DNA of 64,000 bases. It comes from Ruegeria sp. PrR005 (GTDB taxonomy: Bacteria; Pseudomonadota; Alphaproteobacteria; Rhodobacterales; Rhodobacteraceae). The DNA is taken from contig NZ_JAAGOX010000022.1 of assembly GCF_010500245.1 (NCBI RefSeq), positions 62,001-126,000 of the forward strand, given 5' to 3'. The translations under genes and the position numbers were made by a program. Each line of letters begins with the position of its first letter. The first letter of the stretch is position 1. A model generated the notes under the pieces. That model was given only the letters and a program-made list of their open reading frames with translations. It had not been told where the DNA came from and did no database searches. Of the stretch, positions 54,839 to 64,000 are shown piece after piece.

Positions 54839-55684
54839 TCAGACGGCAATCCTCATCCAGTTCGGCGGCAGGATATCCGGGTTGCTCAGCTTGGGGTCGC
54901 CGAACCAGCGGGTGGGGCCTGCGACGCGTTTTTCCGGGTTGCTGTTGAGCCAGGCCGCCCACCACGAGAAAGAGGAATTGCCGATGATGTTGTGTCGGCA
55001 CAGGCTCATCAGGCGCATGTCCTCGAAATCGGTCTCTGGTCCGTTGAAATCGACAACCACCTTTTCCACCGGCAAGGGCAGGTTCGCCTTGGCCCAGTCC
55101 GGGTCATCGGAAAACACATAGACCACCGGCTCGTCCCTGACATCGCGCATGATTGCGGCCAGCGCTGCTTCGTAATAGTGCTGATCGCACAGTGCATGCG
55201 CGGCAAGGGCCACGTAATCACCGCGCCGGACATGCAGCGAGATCGCCTCGGACCCACCGATGCGTTCGGCCATGTCCGCATTGCGGCTGTCACTGAACGG
55301 GGGAAAGGTGAAATCCGACCGGATGCGGTGGCTGACATGCTCGAAGTACTGCTCGGACTGCCAGTACCCGTGCAGATAGGCGCCATCGCCCCAGGTTTCG
55401 ATTTGAGGATTGTAGCCAAGCCCGCGCTCGCGCCGGAATCTCGGGCGCGTGCCAAACGCGCGCCACAGGCCGTAATGCAACGCCCCGTCCCGTTTCAGCG
55501 GCGGCAGGTGTTCGGGTTCGGCCAGGTCCAGATCGAACACCCGGGTCAGTACACCTTCGCCGCGTGCCTCTGCCTCGCGGCTGTCGATGCCCACGCGCGT
55601 ACAGAGCCGCGCCGCCAGCCCGGCGGCGGCGGCGTATTGGAACATCTGATTGCCGAGACGGCCGTGCAGGCGTGCTGTGATCAT
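54839..55684 (-). CDS. Alpha-1,2-fucosyltransferase-like glycosyltransferase, GT11
   Basis: 281-aa GT11 enzyme. The N-terminal motif GRLGNQMFQYAAAAGLA and HVRRGDYV (donor-binding Arg) are typical, then SDDPDWAK, GNSSFSWWAAWLN near the C-terminus. It likely adds fucose (or a related sugar) to a surface polysaccharide such as LPS O-chain or capsule. Single-gene unit; ATG 55684 is preferred over 55720 because the family N-terminus begins at MITARLHG. Confidence 0.9.
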   Translation of the reverse strand: MITARLHGRLGNQMFQYAAAAGLAARLCTRVGIDSREAEARGEGVLTRVFDLDLAEPEHLPPLKRDGALHYGLWRAFGTRPRFRRERGLGYNPQIETWGDGAYLHGYWQSEQYFEHVSHRIRSDFTFPPFSDSRNADMAERIGGSEAISLHVRRGDYVALAAHALCDQHYYEAALAAIMRDVRDEPVVYVFSDDPDWAKANLPLPVEKVVVDFNGPETDFEDMRLMSLCRHNIIGNSSFSWWAAWLNSNPEKRVAGPTRWFGDPKLSNPDILPPNWMRIAV

Positions 55685-55920
55685 GTGTTTCCCGGATTTG
55701 CCTGCACTGTGTAGGGTCAAATGCCGCGCCGTACCAGCCTTCTTGACAGGAGCGCGAGAGCTGCCTACCTACGGCCCAGGTTCGGGTTCCCTGCCGCTCG
55801 CGGCCCTTGGGGCTATGGTGAAACCCGGTTTTCAGACGATCCTTGCCCCTTTCCCGGCGCATGGATGGCAATGCGAGCCCCGTCCGATCTGATGCGCCCG
55901 TTTGGGAAAACGAGGCAAAG

Positions 55921-56355
55921 ATGAAAAACGATCAAGAGATTGCTCCGATCGAGGAGCTGAAGGCGCAGGCCAAGCGGCTGCGCGGAAAACTTCGCGATAC
56001 CGGCACCGAGCTGAGCCATGCGCAGGCGTTGGAACTGGTGGCACATCAGCATGGCGCCCGCGATTGGAATACGCTTGTGGCACGTGCGGGCAACCGCTTG
56101 CACTTGCGGGTTGGCGACCGCGTCAGCGGCGATTACCTGGGCCAGCCTTTTACGGGCGAGATTCGGGGTCTGACAGTTATCGGCGATGGTGCGCACAGGC
56201 GGATCACGCTGCATTTCGATCAGCCGGTCGATGTGGTGACCTTCGACAGTTTCTCGGCCTTCCGGCAGCGCGTCAGCGGTGAGATTGGCTGGGACGGAAG
56301 GTCAACCCGCTGCACATCGGACGGGCGGCCACAGCTTGTGGTTCGCCCGGTCTGA
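55921..56355 (+). CDS. Glyoxalase-superfamily-associated small protein (Glyoxalase_8-like)
   Basis: 144-aa protein. Residues 5-55 (LKAQAKRLRGKLRDTGTELSHAQALELVAHQHGARDWNTL) are a helical motif shared by the Glyoxalase_8 family; the remainder is a beta-rich domain with VGDRVSGDYLGQPFTGEIRG. It is not a true VOC enzyme and has no known role. GAGGCAAAG is the ribosome site. Upstream neighbour of pnp, where most proteobacteria carry rpsO. Confidence 0.8.
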   Translation: MKNDQEIAPIEELKAQAKRLRGKLRDTGTELSHAQALELVAHQHGARDWNTLVARAGNRLHLRVGDRVSGDYLGQPFTGEIRGLTVIGDGAHRRITLHFDQPVDVVTFDSFSAFRQRVSGEIGWDGRSTRCTSDGRPQLVVRPV

Positions 56356-56458
56356 CCGGTTCCCGCACCGGCGCGCACTGGTTCCCGCCAGCGGCGCCGG
56401 TTTCTCTTTCAATCCGCAGAAAAACACTGTATGCGCGCACAATCTGAGACGTGGTGCC

Positions 56459-56513
56459 CCGACCCCGGCACCGTGAAGGAAATGATAACGGGGTCGGCGG
56501 CAATGGGGCCGCC
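56459..56513 (+). promoter_or_regulatory. Paired hairpins in the pnp mRNA leader
   Basis: CCGACCCCG (56459-56467) pairs with CGGGGTCGG (56489-56497); GGCGGC (56496-56501) pairs with GCCGCC (56508-56513), sharing two bases with the first stem, so they compete. About 55 bases before the pnp ATG. In enterobacteria RNase III cleavage of a leader hairpin lets PNPase repress its own mRNA, so this is a plausible autoregulatory structure. Confidence 0.5.
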
Positions 56514-56568
56514 ATTGAAACGGGAGACCCGGGATACGCCTGGGAGTGCTCCCATCTAGGATACGCAC

Positions 56569-58713
56569 ATGTTTGATGTAACGACGAAATCGATGCAGTG
56601 GGGCGAGGAAACGCTTACACTGGAAACGGGTAAGATTGCCCGTCAGGCCGACGGTTCGGTGGTCGCCACCCTGGGCGAAACCAGCGTCATGGCCAACGTG
56701 ACCTTTGCCCGCGAGCAGAAGCCGGGCCAGGACTTCTTTCCCCTGACGGTTCACTATCAGGAAAAATACTATGCCGCGGGCAAGGTGCCGGGCGGTTTCT
56801 TCAAGCGCGAGGCGCGCCCGACCGAAAAGGAAACGCTGACCGCGCGCCTGATCGACCGGCCGATCCGCCCGCTGTTCGTGCCGGGCTTCAAGAACGAAGT
56901 GCTGGTGATGTGCACCGTGCTTTCACACGACCTCGTTAACGATCCCGATATCGTTGCGATGATCGCCGCTTCGGCTGCGCTGACCATCTCGGGTGTGCCC
57001 TTCATGGGTCCGATCGCGGGCTGCCGCGTGGGCTTTGTCGATGGCGAGTACGTACTGAACCCGACCGTCGACGACATGCAGGACCTGCGCCTGAACCCTG
57101 AACAGCGTCTGGATCTGGTTGTTGCCGGGACGAAGGACGCCGTTATGATGGTGGAATCCGAGGCCTATGAACTGACCGAGGCCGAGATGCTGGGCGCCGT
57201 GACCTTTGCGCACGAGCAGATCCAGCCGGTGGTCGACCTGATCATCGCCTTTGCCGAACAGTGCGCCAAGGAACCGTTCGACTTTACTCCGCCGGATTAC
57301 TCTGACCTCTACGCCGCCGTCAAAGCCGCTGGCGAAGAGCAGATGCGCGCCGCGTTCGCCATCACCGACAAGCAGGAGCGCACCGCAGCCGTTGCCGCCG
57401 CGCGCGAGGCCATCAAGGCCGCCCTGACCGAAGAGCAGGTCGCAGACGGCAACCTCGGCTCGGCCCTGAAGAAACTCGAAGCCGGCATCCTGCGCGGCGA
57501 CGTGGTCAAGGGCGGCAAGCGGATCGACGGTCGCGACACCACCACCGTGCGTCCGATCGTGGCCGAAACCGGCCTGCTGCCGCGGACCCACGGTTCGGCC
57601 CTGTTCACCCGGGGCGAGACCCAAGGTCTGGTCGTGACCACGCTGGGCACCGGCGATGACGAGCAGTTCATCGACGCGCTGCACGGCAATTTCAAATCGA
57701 ACTTCCTGCTGCATTACAACTTCCCTCCCTATTCGGTGGGCGAGGTTGGCCGTGTGGGTTCGCCCGGCCGTCGTGAGATCGGCCATGGCAAACTGGCCTG
57801 GCGCGCGCTTCAGGCGGTGCTGCCGGCGCCGACCGACTTCCCCTATACCATCCGCGTTGTGTCCGAGATCACCGAGTCGAACGGTTCGTCCTCGATGGCG
57901 TCGGTCTGCGGCGGTTCGCTGTCGATGATGGATGCGGGCGTGCCGCTGAAATCCGCCGTTGCCGGTGTGGCCATGGGCCTGATCCTGGAAGACGACGGAT
58001 CTTATGCGGTTCTGACCGACATCCTGGGTGACGAAGACCACCTGGGCGACATGGACTTCAAGGTGGCAGGGACTGAAAACGGCATCACCTCATTGCAGAT
58101 GGACATCAAGGTCGCAGGCATCACGCCCGAGATCATGGAGAAAGCCCTGTCGCAGGCCAAGGATGGCCGGATGCACATCCTGAGCGAGATGAACAAGGCG
58201 CTGTCTGGCGCTGCTGACTTCTCGGTTCACGCACCGCGCATCGAGACCATGCAGATCCCCACCGACAAGATCCGCGAAGTGATCGGTTCAGGCGGCAAGG
58301 TGATCCGCGAGATCGTCGAAGTGTCGGGCGCCAAGGTCGATATCAACGACGATGGCATCATCAAGATCGCCTCGCCCAACGGCGATTCGATCAAGAAGGC
58401 CTATGACATGATCTGGTCCATCGTGGCCGAACCCGAAGAAGGTCAAGTCTATACCGGCAAGGTCGTGAAGATCGTCGATTTCGGCGCCTTCGTGAACTTC
58501 TTTGGCAAGCGCGACGGTCTGGTCCATGTGTCCCAGATCGAGAACCGCCGCCTGAACCATCCCTCGGACGTTCTGAAGGAAGGTCAGGAAGTGAAGGTCA
58601 AGCTGCTGGGCTTTGACGATCGCGGCAAGGTGCGCCTGTCGATGAAGGTTGTCGATCAGGAAACCGGCGAAGAGATCGTGCCGGAAAAGAAAGAGGCCTC
58701 TGAGGCGGAATAA
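56569..58713 (+). CDS. pnp: Polyribonucleotide nucleotidyltransferase (PNPase)
   Basis: 714-aa phosphorolytic 3'-5' exoribonuclease of the degradosome, trimeric. Two RNase PH domains (1-140 and about 320-550; [34 protein letters not shown]) are separated by a helical region; a KH domain begins near residue 562 ([17 protein letters not shown]) and an S1 domain near 625 ([17 protein letters not shown]). Full length. Hairpins are in the leader and a terminator follows. Confidence 0.97.
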   Translation: MFDVTTKSMQWGEETLTLETGKIARQADGSVVATLGETSVMANVTFAREQKPGQDFFPLTVHYQEKYYAAGKVPGGFFKREARPTEKETLTARLIDRPIRPLFVPGFKNEVLVMCTVLSHDLVNDPDIVAMIAASAALTISGVPFMGPIAGCRVGFVDGEYVLNPTVDDMQDLRLNPEQRLDLVVAGTKDAVMMVESEAYELTEAEMLGAVTFAHEQIQPVVDLIIAFAEQCAKEPFDFTPPDYSDLYAAVKAAGEEQMRAAFAITDKQERTAAVAAAREAIKAALTEEQVADGNLGSALKKLEAGILRGDVVKGGKRIDGRDTTTVRPIVAETGLLPRTHGSALFTRGETQGLVVTTLGTGDDEQFIDALHGNFKSNFLLHYNFPPYSVGEVGRVGSPGRREIGHGKLAWRALQAVLPAPTDFPYTIRVVSEITESNGSSSMASVCGGSLSMMDAGVPLKSAVAGVAMGLILEDDGSYAVLTDILGDEDHLGDMDFKVAGTENGITSLQMDIKVAGITPEIMEKALSQAKDGRMHILSEMNKALSGAADFSVHAPRIETMQIPTDKIREVIGSGGKVIREIVEVSGAKVDINDDGIIKIASPNGDSIKKAYDMIWSIVAEPEEGQVYTGKVVKIVDFGAFVNFFGKRDGLVHVSQIENRRLNHPSDVLKEGQEVKVKLLGFDDRGKVRLSMKVVDQETGEEIVPEKKEASEAE

Positions 58714-58737
58714 GCCTCTGGCCTTGCAGAGACGGAA

Positions 58738-58766
58738 AGGCCCGGACATCCTGTCTGGGCCTTTTT
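58738..58766 (+). terminator. Rho-independent terminator after pnp
   Basis: 11-bp stem AGGCCCGGACA/TGTCTGGGCCT (one G-T pair) with a TCC loop and five Ts, 25 bases after the stop. Confidence 0.94.
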
Positions 58767-58811
58767 CATTCGGGCCGCGCAGACCCACGCGTGGCAGCAG
58801 GGAGGTCCGGA

Positions 58812-59522
58812 ATGGATCTGATCGGCTTTGTCATTCATCTGGAACGGGCCAAGGACCGGCGCGCGCAGGCCGATGCGCTGGTGGCGGAGCTACCTTACGC
58901 CACGCTGCTGCCTGCGGTCGATGGTGCGGCGTTGGCGCCGGAGGCGCGGGACCGGGCCTATCGGCCCGGGTTCCTGGAACCCGCCTACCCCTTTGACCTG
59001 CGCCCAGGCGAGATCGGCTGTTTCCTCAGCCATCGCGCCGCCTGGACCAGGCTGGTGGAGAGCGAAGCCGAGGCCGCGCTGATCATCGAGGATGACATGG
59101 CGCTGGAGACGGGTTTCGCCGATGCGCTGGCCTTGGCGCAGCGCCATGTGGGACAGATGGGCTATATCCAATTTCAAACCCGTCCGGTGACCGCGTCCGC
59201 GATAGATCAGCAGGGGCAGGCGGTGTTGACGCAACCTGAACTGACACCGCTGCGCACCTCGGGCCAGTTGGTGGCGCGTTGGGCGGCCGAGCGGTTGCTG
59301 TCCCTGACCGAGCCCTTTGACCGGCCGGTGGACACCTTCCTGCAAATGCACTGGCATACCGGGTTGCGGTTGGGGGTGATCAGCCCCTCGGGTCTGACCG
59401 ACCGGACCGGAGCCATTGGCGGCAGCACCATCGGTGCAAAGAAGAGCCTGTGCGAGCGGTTGACCCGTGAATGGCATCGCGCGCGGTATCGCGCGGCGGT
59501 GCGGCGGCTATCACGCGGCTGA
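58812..59522 (+). CDS. Glycosyltransferase family 25 (LPS-type)
   Basis: 236-aa enzyme. Segment GFVIHLERAKDRRAQADAL, the GEIGCFLSHRAAW motif and the DxD-like ALIIEDDMALE define GT25, whose members add galactose in LPS core/oligosaccharide. ATG 58812 has GGGAGGTCCGGA; a GTG at 58791 would add seven residues. Together with the GT11 and FkbM genes nearby it suggests a surface-glycan decoration function. Confidence 0.9.
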   Translation: MDLIGFVIHLERAKDRRAQADALVAELPYATLLPAVDGAALAPEARDRAYRPGFLEPAYPFDLRPGEIGCFLSHRAAWTRLVESEAEAALIIEDDMALETGFADALALAQRHVGQMGYIQFQTRPVTASAIDQQGQAVLTQPELTPLRTSGQLVARWAAERLLSLTEPFDRPVDTFLQMHWHTGLRLGVISPSGLTDRTGAIGGSTIGAKKSLCERLTREWHRARYRAAVRRLSRG

Positions 59523-59528
59523 AGCGCC

Positions 59529-60185
59529 TCAGCGCAGGCGCCATTCCTCCCAGATGAACGGATAGCACCAGGCGCAGTTATGGGTTTCCCCCAGCCGCGC
59601 GCAGATCGCCGCGCGGGTCTCGATCAAGGCCGGTTCGAAAAGGTGAAACTGAACCTGAAGCCGCGCGATGCGGGGCATCAGCCCGCTGTCCAGCAGGGCG
59701 GGCAGCAGGTCGTATTCGCCGCCCTCGATATTGACCTTCATCAGATCGACCCGGTCCAGCCCCTGCTCGGCAAAGACCGCGCCGACGGGGCGCACCGGCG
59801 CCGAGACCGCGCCGTCCTGACCACCAAAGGCCGAGGAGGCATCGCCATCGTCGCTGAGCGTTAGGGTACCCTCGGCCCCGCCCATGGCGAAATCATGCAC
59901 CATGACATTGGGTCGATCAGCGAATTTTGTCCGCAGCGCGCTGGCAAAGCGTGGGTGAGGCTCGAACACATGCACCTGCGCCTTGGGCTGAACGGAAATG
60001 ACCCGGTCGGCCCAGCCACCTTCGAATCCGCCGACGTCCAGCACCACGGCGTCCGGAGGTAGATCGTCATAGGTGTAAAAGCGTGTCTGGAGCGCGTTTT
60101 CCGCGCGCCACGCCTTGAGCCCGGCATAATGCTCGGCCTTCCAGGGGTTGCGGCGCAGGTCGAGCCAGCGTTTCAAAGAGGCCAT
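59529..60185 (-). CDS. FkbM-family methyltransferase
   Basis: 218-aa SAM-dependent methyltransferase. Motif I VVLDVGGFEGGWADRVI and motif III/IV-like DLMKVNIEGGEYDLLPALLDSG define FkbM, often acting on O-groups of surface sugars. ATG 60185 begins MASLKRWLDL; a longer form from 60221 lacks conservation. It converges on the GT25 gene with a 6-base gap; the prx gene lies upstream. Confidence 0.9.
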   Translation of the reverse strand: MASLKRWLDLRRNPWKAEHYAGLKAWRAENALQTRFYTYDDLPPDAVVLDVGGFEGGWADRVISVQPKAQVHVFEPHPRFASALRTKFADRPNVMVHDFAMGGAEGTLTLSDDGDASSAFGGQDGAVSAPVRPVGAVFAEQGLDRVDLMKVNIEGGEYDLLPALLDSGLMPRIARLQVQFHLFEPALIETRAAICARLGETHNCAWCYPFIWEEWRLR

Positions 60186-60208
60186 GGCATGCGTCTTTCT
60201 TGGTTGAC

Positions 60209-60230
60209 GGGCGCGGGTCACCCCGCGCCC
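60209..60230 (-). terminator. Hairpin downstream of the peroxiredoxin gene
   Basis: Stem GGGCGCGGG/CCCGCGCCC (9 bp), loop TCAC, ten bases after the prx stop on the minus strand. No T-run, so it is a possible weak intrinsic terminator. Confidence 0.55.
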
Positions 60231-60239
60231 GCAATGGGC

Positions 60240-60893
60240 TTAGCCAGGGTTTTTCGCAAACCGCAGATAAGGCAGTTTGATGTCCAGCGCACCGTATTTT
60301 TCCTCGGCGGCGGCATTGTCCAGTGCCAGCGCAACGATCACGTCCTGGCCGGTTTGCCAGTTGGCGGGGGTGGCCAGCGGTTGCTGATAGGTGCGCTGCA
60401 ACCCGTCGAGCGCGCGCAACACCTCGGCAAAGTTGCGCCCGACCGACATCGGATAGGTCATCGACAGTTGCAGCTTCTTGTCGGGGCTGATGATGAAGAC
60501 CGACCGCACCGTGGCGCTGTCGGCAGGGGTGCGGCCGTCGGGCAAGTAGGCGTCGGCAGGCAGCATGTCAAAGGCCTTGGACACAGCCAGCCCCTCGTCG
60601 GCGATGATCGGGAACCCGGCGCTGGTGCCGGCAAAGCTCTCGATATCGCCTTTCCATTTCTTGTGATCCTCGACCCCGTCGACCGAGACACCGATCACCT
60701 TGGTGTTGCGCTTGGCCCATTCATCGGCCAGTTGCGCGACGGCGCCGAATTCGGTGGTGCAGACCGGGGTAAAGTCCTTGGGGTGCGAGAACAGGATGGC
60801 CCAGCTATCGCCGATCCAGTCGTGAAAGCTGATCGTGCCCTTGTCCGTCTCGGCGGTAAAGTTGGGAACGATGTCGTTGATGCGCAAGCCCAT
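60240..60893 (-). CDS. 1-Cys peroxiredoxin (Prx6 type)
   Basis: 217-aa AhpC/TSA-family peroxidase. Peroxidatic Cys45 lies in FTPVCTTEFG, Arg and Thr partners are in place (ATVRSVFII), and the extended C-terminus with DWQTGQ-like ANWQTGQDVIVAL is that of the Prx6 group, which reduces peroxides with an external thiol. It is divergent from the aldehyde dehydrogenase gene with 230 bases between, containing a palindrome. Confidence 0.93.
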   Translation of the reverse strand: MGLRINDIVPNFTAETDKGTISFHDWIGDSWAILFSHPKDFTPVCTTEFGAVAQLADEWAKRNTKVIGVSVDGVEDHKKWKGDIESFAGTSAGFPIIADEGLAVSKAFDMLPADAYLPDGRTPADSATVRSVFIISPDKKLQLSMTYPMSVGRNFAEVLRALDGLQRTYQQPLATPANWQTGQDVIVALALDNAAAEEKYGALDIKLPYLRFAKNPG

Positions 60894-61012
60894 GGCTGTC
60901 TCCTTTGATACAAAAGCGAGTCGTATGACGCCAATCTAGTCAGTGCCATCCCTGGGTTACATACCCGTGACAAGGTGCCGCCGCCAGTTTTGGGCACCGG
61001 CCAGTCAATCTG

Positions 61013-61028
61013 TAATTTGATCAAATTA
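61013..61028. promoter_or_regulatory. 16-bp palindrome between prx and aldehyde dehydrogenase genes
   Basis: TAATTTGATCAAATTA is a perfect 16-base palindrome, 95 bases before the dehydrogenase start and 120 before the prx start, in a locally AT-rich stretch. A candidate operator; the regulator is not identifiable. Confidence 0.55.
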
Positions 61029-61123
61029 TTCAGTCCCCCCTCTTGTCGTCGCCTGGGCAGAGTGACAAAGTACCCAAGATTCCCGACCGCCCGGTCGAAA
61101 CAGCCTGATCAGGAGAGGCAGAC

Positions 61124-62563
61124 ATGCTTGAGAAACGCGAGTTCTACATCAACGGCAAATGGGTCGCGCCTGCCGTCGCCAATGATTTCCACGTCATCAA
61201 CCCATCGACCGAAGAGCCGTGCGCCGTTATCTCGCTGGGCTCCGAGGCTGATACCAACGCTGCTGTCGCAGCTGCCAAGGCTGCCTTTCCTGCCTGGATG
61301 GCGACCCCGGTTGCCGAACGTATCGCCCTGGTCGAGAAGCTTGTGGAAGTCTACAGCCGCCGGGGCGAGGACCTGGCACAGGCCATGTCGCTGGAAATGG
61401 GGGCGCCCATCGACATGTCGCGCACCCAGCAGGTCGGTGCCGGCATTTGGCACCTCAAGAACTTCCTGACGGCGGCCAAGAACTTTGAATTCGAACGCCC
61501 CTTGGGCGATCATGCGCCGAACGACCGGATCATCTATGAGGCGGTGGGCGTTGCGGCGCTGATCACGCCCTGGAACTGGCCGATGAACCAGGTCACGCTC
61601 AAGGTGGGCGCGGCCGCGATCGCCGGATGCACGATGATCCTGAAACCGTCCGAGCAAAGCCCGCTCAACGCCATGGTCTTTGCCGAGTTGATGGACGAGG
61701 CAGGATTCCCGGCCGGTGTCTTCAACCTCGTGAACGGTGACGGCGTTGGTGTCGGTTCGCAACTCTCCGGCCACCCGGATGTCGACATGGTCAGCTTCAC
61801 CGGGTCGACCCGCGCCGGTATCGCCATTTCCAAGAACGCCGCCGAGACGCTGAAAAAGGTTCATCTGGAACTGGGTGGCAAAGGCGCGAACGTGATCTTT
61901 GCCGATGCCGATGACAAGGCGGTCAAGCGCGGCGTGCTGCACATGATGAACAACACCGGCCAGAGCTGTAACGCGCCCAGCCGGATGCTGGTGCAGCGAC
62001 CGATCTACGATCAGGCGGTCGAAACGGCGGCCGAAGTTGCCAAGAGCGTGACCGTCGGCAATGCGCTTGACGAAGGCCGCCATATCGGCCCGGTCGTAAA
62101 CGAGCTTCAGTGGAACAAGATCCAGGGCCTGATCCAGAAGGGCATCGACGAAGGCGCGCGGCTGGTCGCCGGTGGGCTTGGCCGCCCCGAAGGGTTCAAC
62201 AAGGGCTATTTCGTGCGCCCGACCGTTTTTGCGGATGCCAACAACCAGATGACCATCGCGCGCGAGGAAATCTTTGGCCCGGTCTTGACGATGATTCCGT
62301 TCGACACCGAAGAGGAAGCCATCGAGATTGCCAATGACACGCCCTATGGCCTGACCAACTATGTCCAGACCCAGGATGGTGCTCGGGCAAACCGCATGGC
62401 CCGTGTCCTGCGCTCGGGTATGGTCGAGATGAACGGCAAGTCGCGTTCGGCCGGATCCCCCTTTGGCGGGATGAAACAGTCCGGCAAGGGTCGCGAGGGC
62501 GGTGTTTGGGGGCTGGAAGACTTCCTGGAAGTCAAAGCAGTTGGTGGTTGGGCCGCCGAATAG
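61124..62563 (+). CDS. Aldehyde dehydrogenase
   Basis: 479-aa NAD(P)-dependent dehydrogenase. Catalytic Cys282 (NNTGQSCNAPSRM) and Glu249 (HLELGGKGANVIF), the cofactor loop SFTGSTRAGIAI and TPWNWPMNQVTLKV are all present. The fold is that of the broad ALDH1/2-like clade (aliphatic, betaine aldehyde or phenylacetaldehyde types), so substrate is open. AGGAGAGGCAGAC is the ribosome site. Alone on its strand. Confidence 0.92.
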   Translation: MLEKREFYINGKWVAPAVANDFHVINPSTEEPCAVISLGSEADTNAAVAAAKAAFPAWMATPVAERIALVEKLVEVYSRRGEDLAQAMSLEMGAPIDMSRTQQVGAGIWHLKNFLTAAKNFEFERPLGDHAPNDRIIYEAVGVAALITPWNWPMNQVTLKVGAAAIAGCTMILKPSEQSPLNAMVFAELMDEAGFPAGVFNLVNGDGVGVGSQLSGHPDVDMVSFTGSTRAGIAISKNAAETLKKVHLELGGKGANVIFADADDKAVKRGVLHMMNNTGQSCNAPSRMLVQRPIYDQAVETAAEVAKSVTVGNALDEGRHIGPVVNELQWNKIQGLIQKGIDEGARLVAGGLGRPEGFNKGYFVRPTVFADANNQMTIAREEIFGPVLTMIPFDTEEEAIEIANDTPYGLTNYVQTQDGARANRMARVLRSGMVEMNGKSRSAGSPFGGMKQSGKGREGGVWGLEDFLEVKAVGGWAAE

Positions 62564-62589
62564 GCCACGCTGCAACAGTCGGGAACAAG

Positions 62590-62626
62590 CGGGTCGGGCA
62601 TCTGTTAGGTGCCCGGCCCGTCTCTT
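62590..62626. terminator. Bidirectional hairpin after the aldehyde dehydrogenase gene
   Basis: 11-bp stem CGGGTCGGGCA/TGCCCGGCCCG (one wobble pair), 9-base loop, followed by TCTCTT; 27 bases after the dehydrogenase stop and ending at the stop of the convergent AllA-like gene. Confidence 0.75.
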
Positions 62627-63289
62627 AGAGGTCTCTGACCTTGTCGGTCCGCAGGGGACAGGCCAGATAGACGCCGAATTCCTGACCGATGTCGGCGCTG
62701 ACGCGGGCGTGCACGCGGCCTTGGCGGTCGAGAAAGCGCTGCTCGTTCTCTACGGGGAAAATCCCCTCGTGCCAGATGCCGGGATGAATATAGAGCCCGC
62801 GCGAACCGTCACACCAGAAAGCAACTACCTTATCCGGGGTCAGATTGTCGCCCGGCAGAGCCGCCGGGATGATGAACGGCTTGTTGTCGATGGGCCAGAA
62901 CATCTGCCCGCCATCCGGGTGATAATTCATATGCCACAGCAATACCTGATCGCGTGGCGCGGTCTGCCGTTCGGTCTGGGCCTGTTGCGGATCGGTGGAC
63001 CAGCCCAAAACATAATGTCCTTTAACAGCCTCGTTGGTGCCGTAGAGCACGTCGCCTTTCCACTCGCCACGGAACGTGCCTTCGACCCAGCCGCCTTCGT
63101 CGCCGGTGCCTTCGTCGATCGGGCGCCAGCCTTGTCGGGGCCAGCGCACGATTTCGATCTCGAACGCGTCGGGATCGTCCACCAGACAGCCATAGCCCTT
63201 GACGCTTTCATCCGTGGCCCGGATCAAAGGCACCTCATGCCAGGGCAGCGACGGCTTGCTGCTGGCCTCGAAGATGTATTCCGGCGCGG

Positions 63290-63293
<4 letters not shown>
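62625..63293 (-). CDS. Ureidoglycolate lyase (AllA)-like cupin protein in a tmpAB-like operon
   Basis: 222-aa protein. HPDGGQMFWPIDNKPF, ALPGDNLTPDKVVAFWCDG and YIHPGIWHEGIFPV resemble the AllA core, where ureidoglycolate lyase has a His/Trp-His pair; the N-terminal half (1-110) is unlike AllA. Its start overlaps the HD gene by ATGA, so it is the third gene of the operon with TmpA/TmpB-like enzymes. No purine catabolic gene is near. It is a plausible uncharacterised partner of the phosphonate pathway. Confidence 0.75.

Positions 63294-64000
<707 letters not shown>

Noticed and set aside
61013-61028. Palindrome considered as an FNR/CRP-type box
   Set aside because: It lacks the TTGAT-N4-ATCAA spacing; the half-sites are fused, so it is listed only as an unassigned palindrome.

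Overview
The window is high-GC, densely packed chromosomal DNA from an alphaproteobacterium of the Rhodobacteraceae, most likely a marine Roseobacter-clade member (Ruegeria/Leisingera-like). This rests on a CenR-type essential response regulator, a DUF2125 and a DUF3576 protein, a Rhodobacterales-type porin, the kdtA-lpxK and leuS-lptE-holA gene orders, and several genes for methylated amine and phosphonate catabolism. No rRNA, tRNA, CRISPR array, prophage or intact insertion sequence is visible. Species assignment is not possible from this sequence alone.

Layout. 1-11.2 kb: end of a class III CoA-transferase; lipid A/Kdo genes (lpxK, kdtA) behind a CysQ-like phosphatase and PmbA; a DUF2125 protein; an SDR / enoyl-CoA hydratase / VOC operon; an HNH protein; a HI0933-type flavoprotein; a GST. 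11.2-16 kb: leuS-lptE-holA and a DUF3576 lipoprotein, all on the minus strand. 16-21.4 kb: porin, YggS, an L,D-transpeptidase, RibA, CenR and exonuclease III. 21.4-25.9 kb: an accessory leucine-rich-repeat gene made of near-identical 66-bp units, then a thioredoxin / Lon-substrate-domain / Trm112 / Stf0 sulfotransferase operon. 25.9-39.5 kb: UbiH-like monooxygenase, amidase, aminotransferase-ftsK-lolA, a transglycosylase-like lipoprotein, an AEC permease, HspQ, gamma-glutamyltransferase, an RsbW/RsbV-like partner-switch pair and a thiolase. 39.5-43.8 kb: small transporters and regulators with clear palindromic operators.

The most cohesive accessory block is about 42.2-51.7 kb: an XRE-cupin regulator, LysE exporter, GFA-family protein, dimethylglycine/sarcosine dehydrogenase-like flavoprotein, MDR oxidoreductase, homocysteine S-methyltransferase, GbdR-like GlxA/AraC regulator and a second dimethylglycine dehydrogenase-like flavoprotein. 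Together they look like a methylated-amine (betaine-type) demethylation locus. At the far right edge (62.6-64 kb, minus strand) is a TmpA/TmpB-like oxygenase pair with an AllA-like third gene. TmpA/TmpB convert 2-trimethylaminoethylphosphonate to glycine betaine, so the two loci may feed one pathway.

51.7-62.6 kb holds an EamA exporter, SGNH hydrolase, RluA pseudouridine synthase, surface-glycan enzymes (GT11, GT25, FkbM) around pnp, a 1-Cys peroxiredoxin and an aldehyde dehydrogenase. Regulatory structure stands out: twin TetR palindromes, two XRE-cupin operators with 40-bp phasing, a 14-bp inverted repeat of unknown role upstream of ggt, and two copies of a dispersed three-hairpin repeat.
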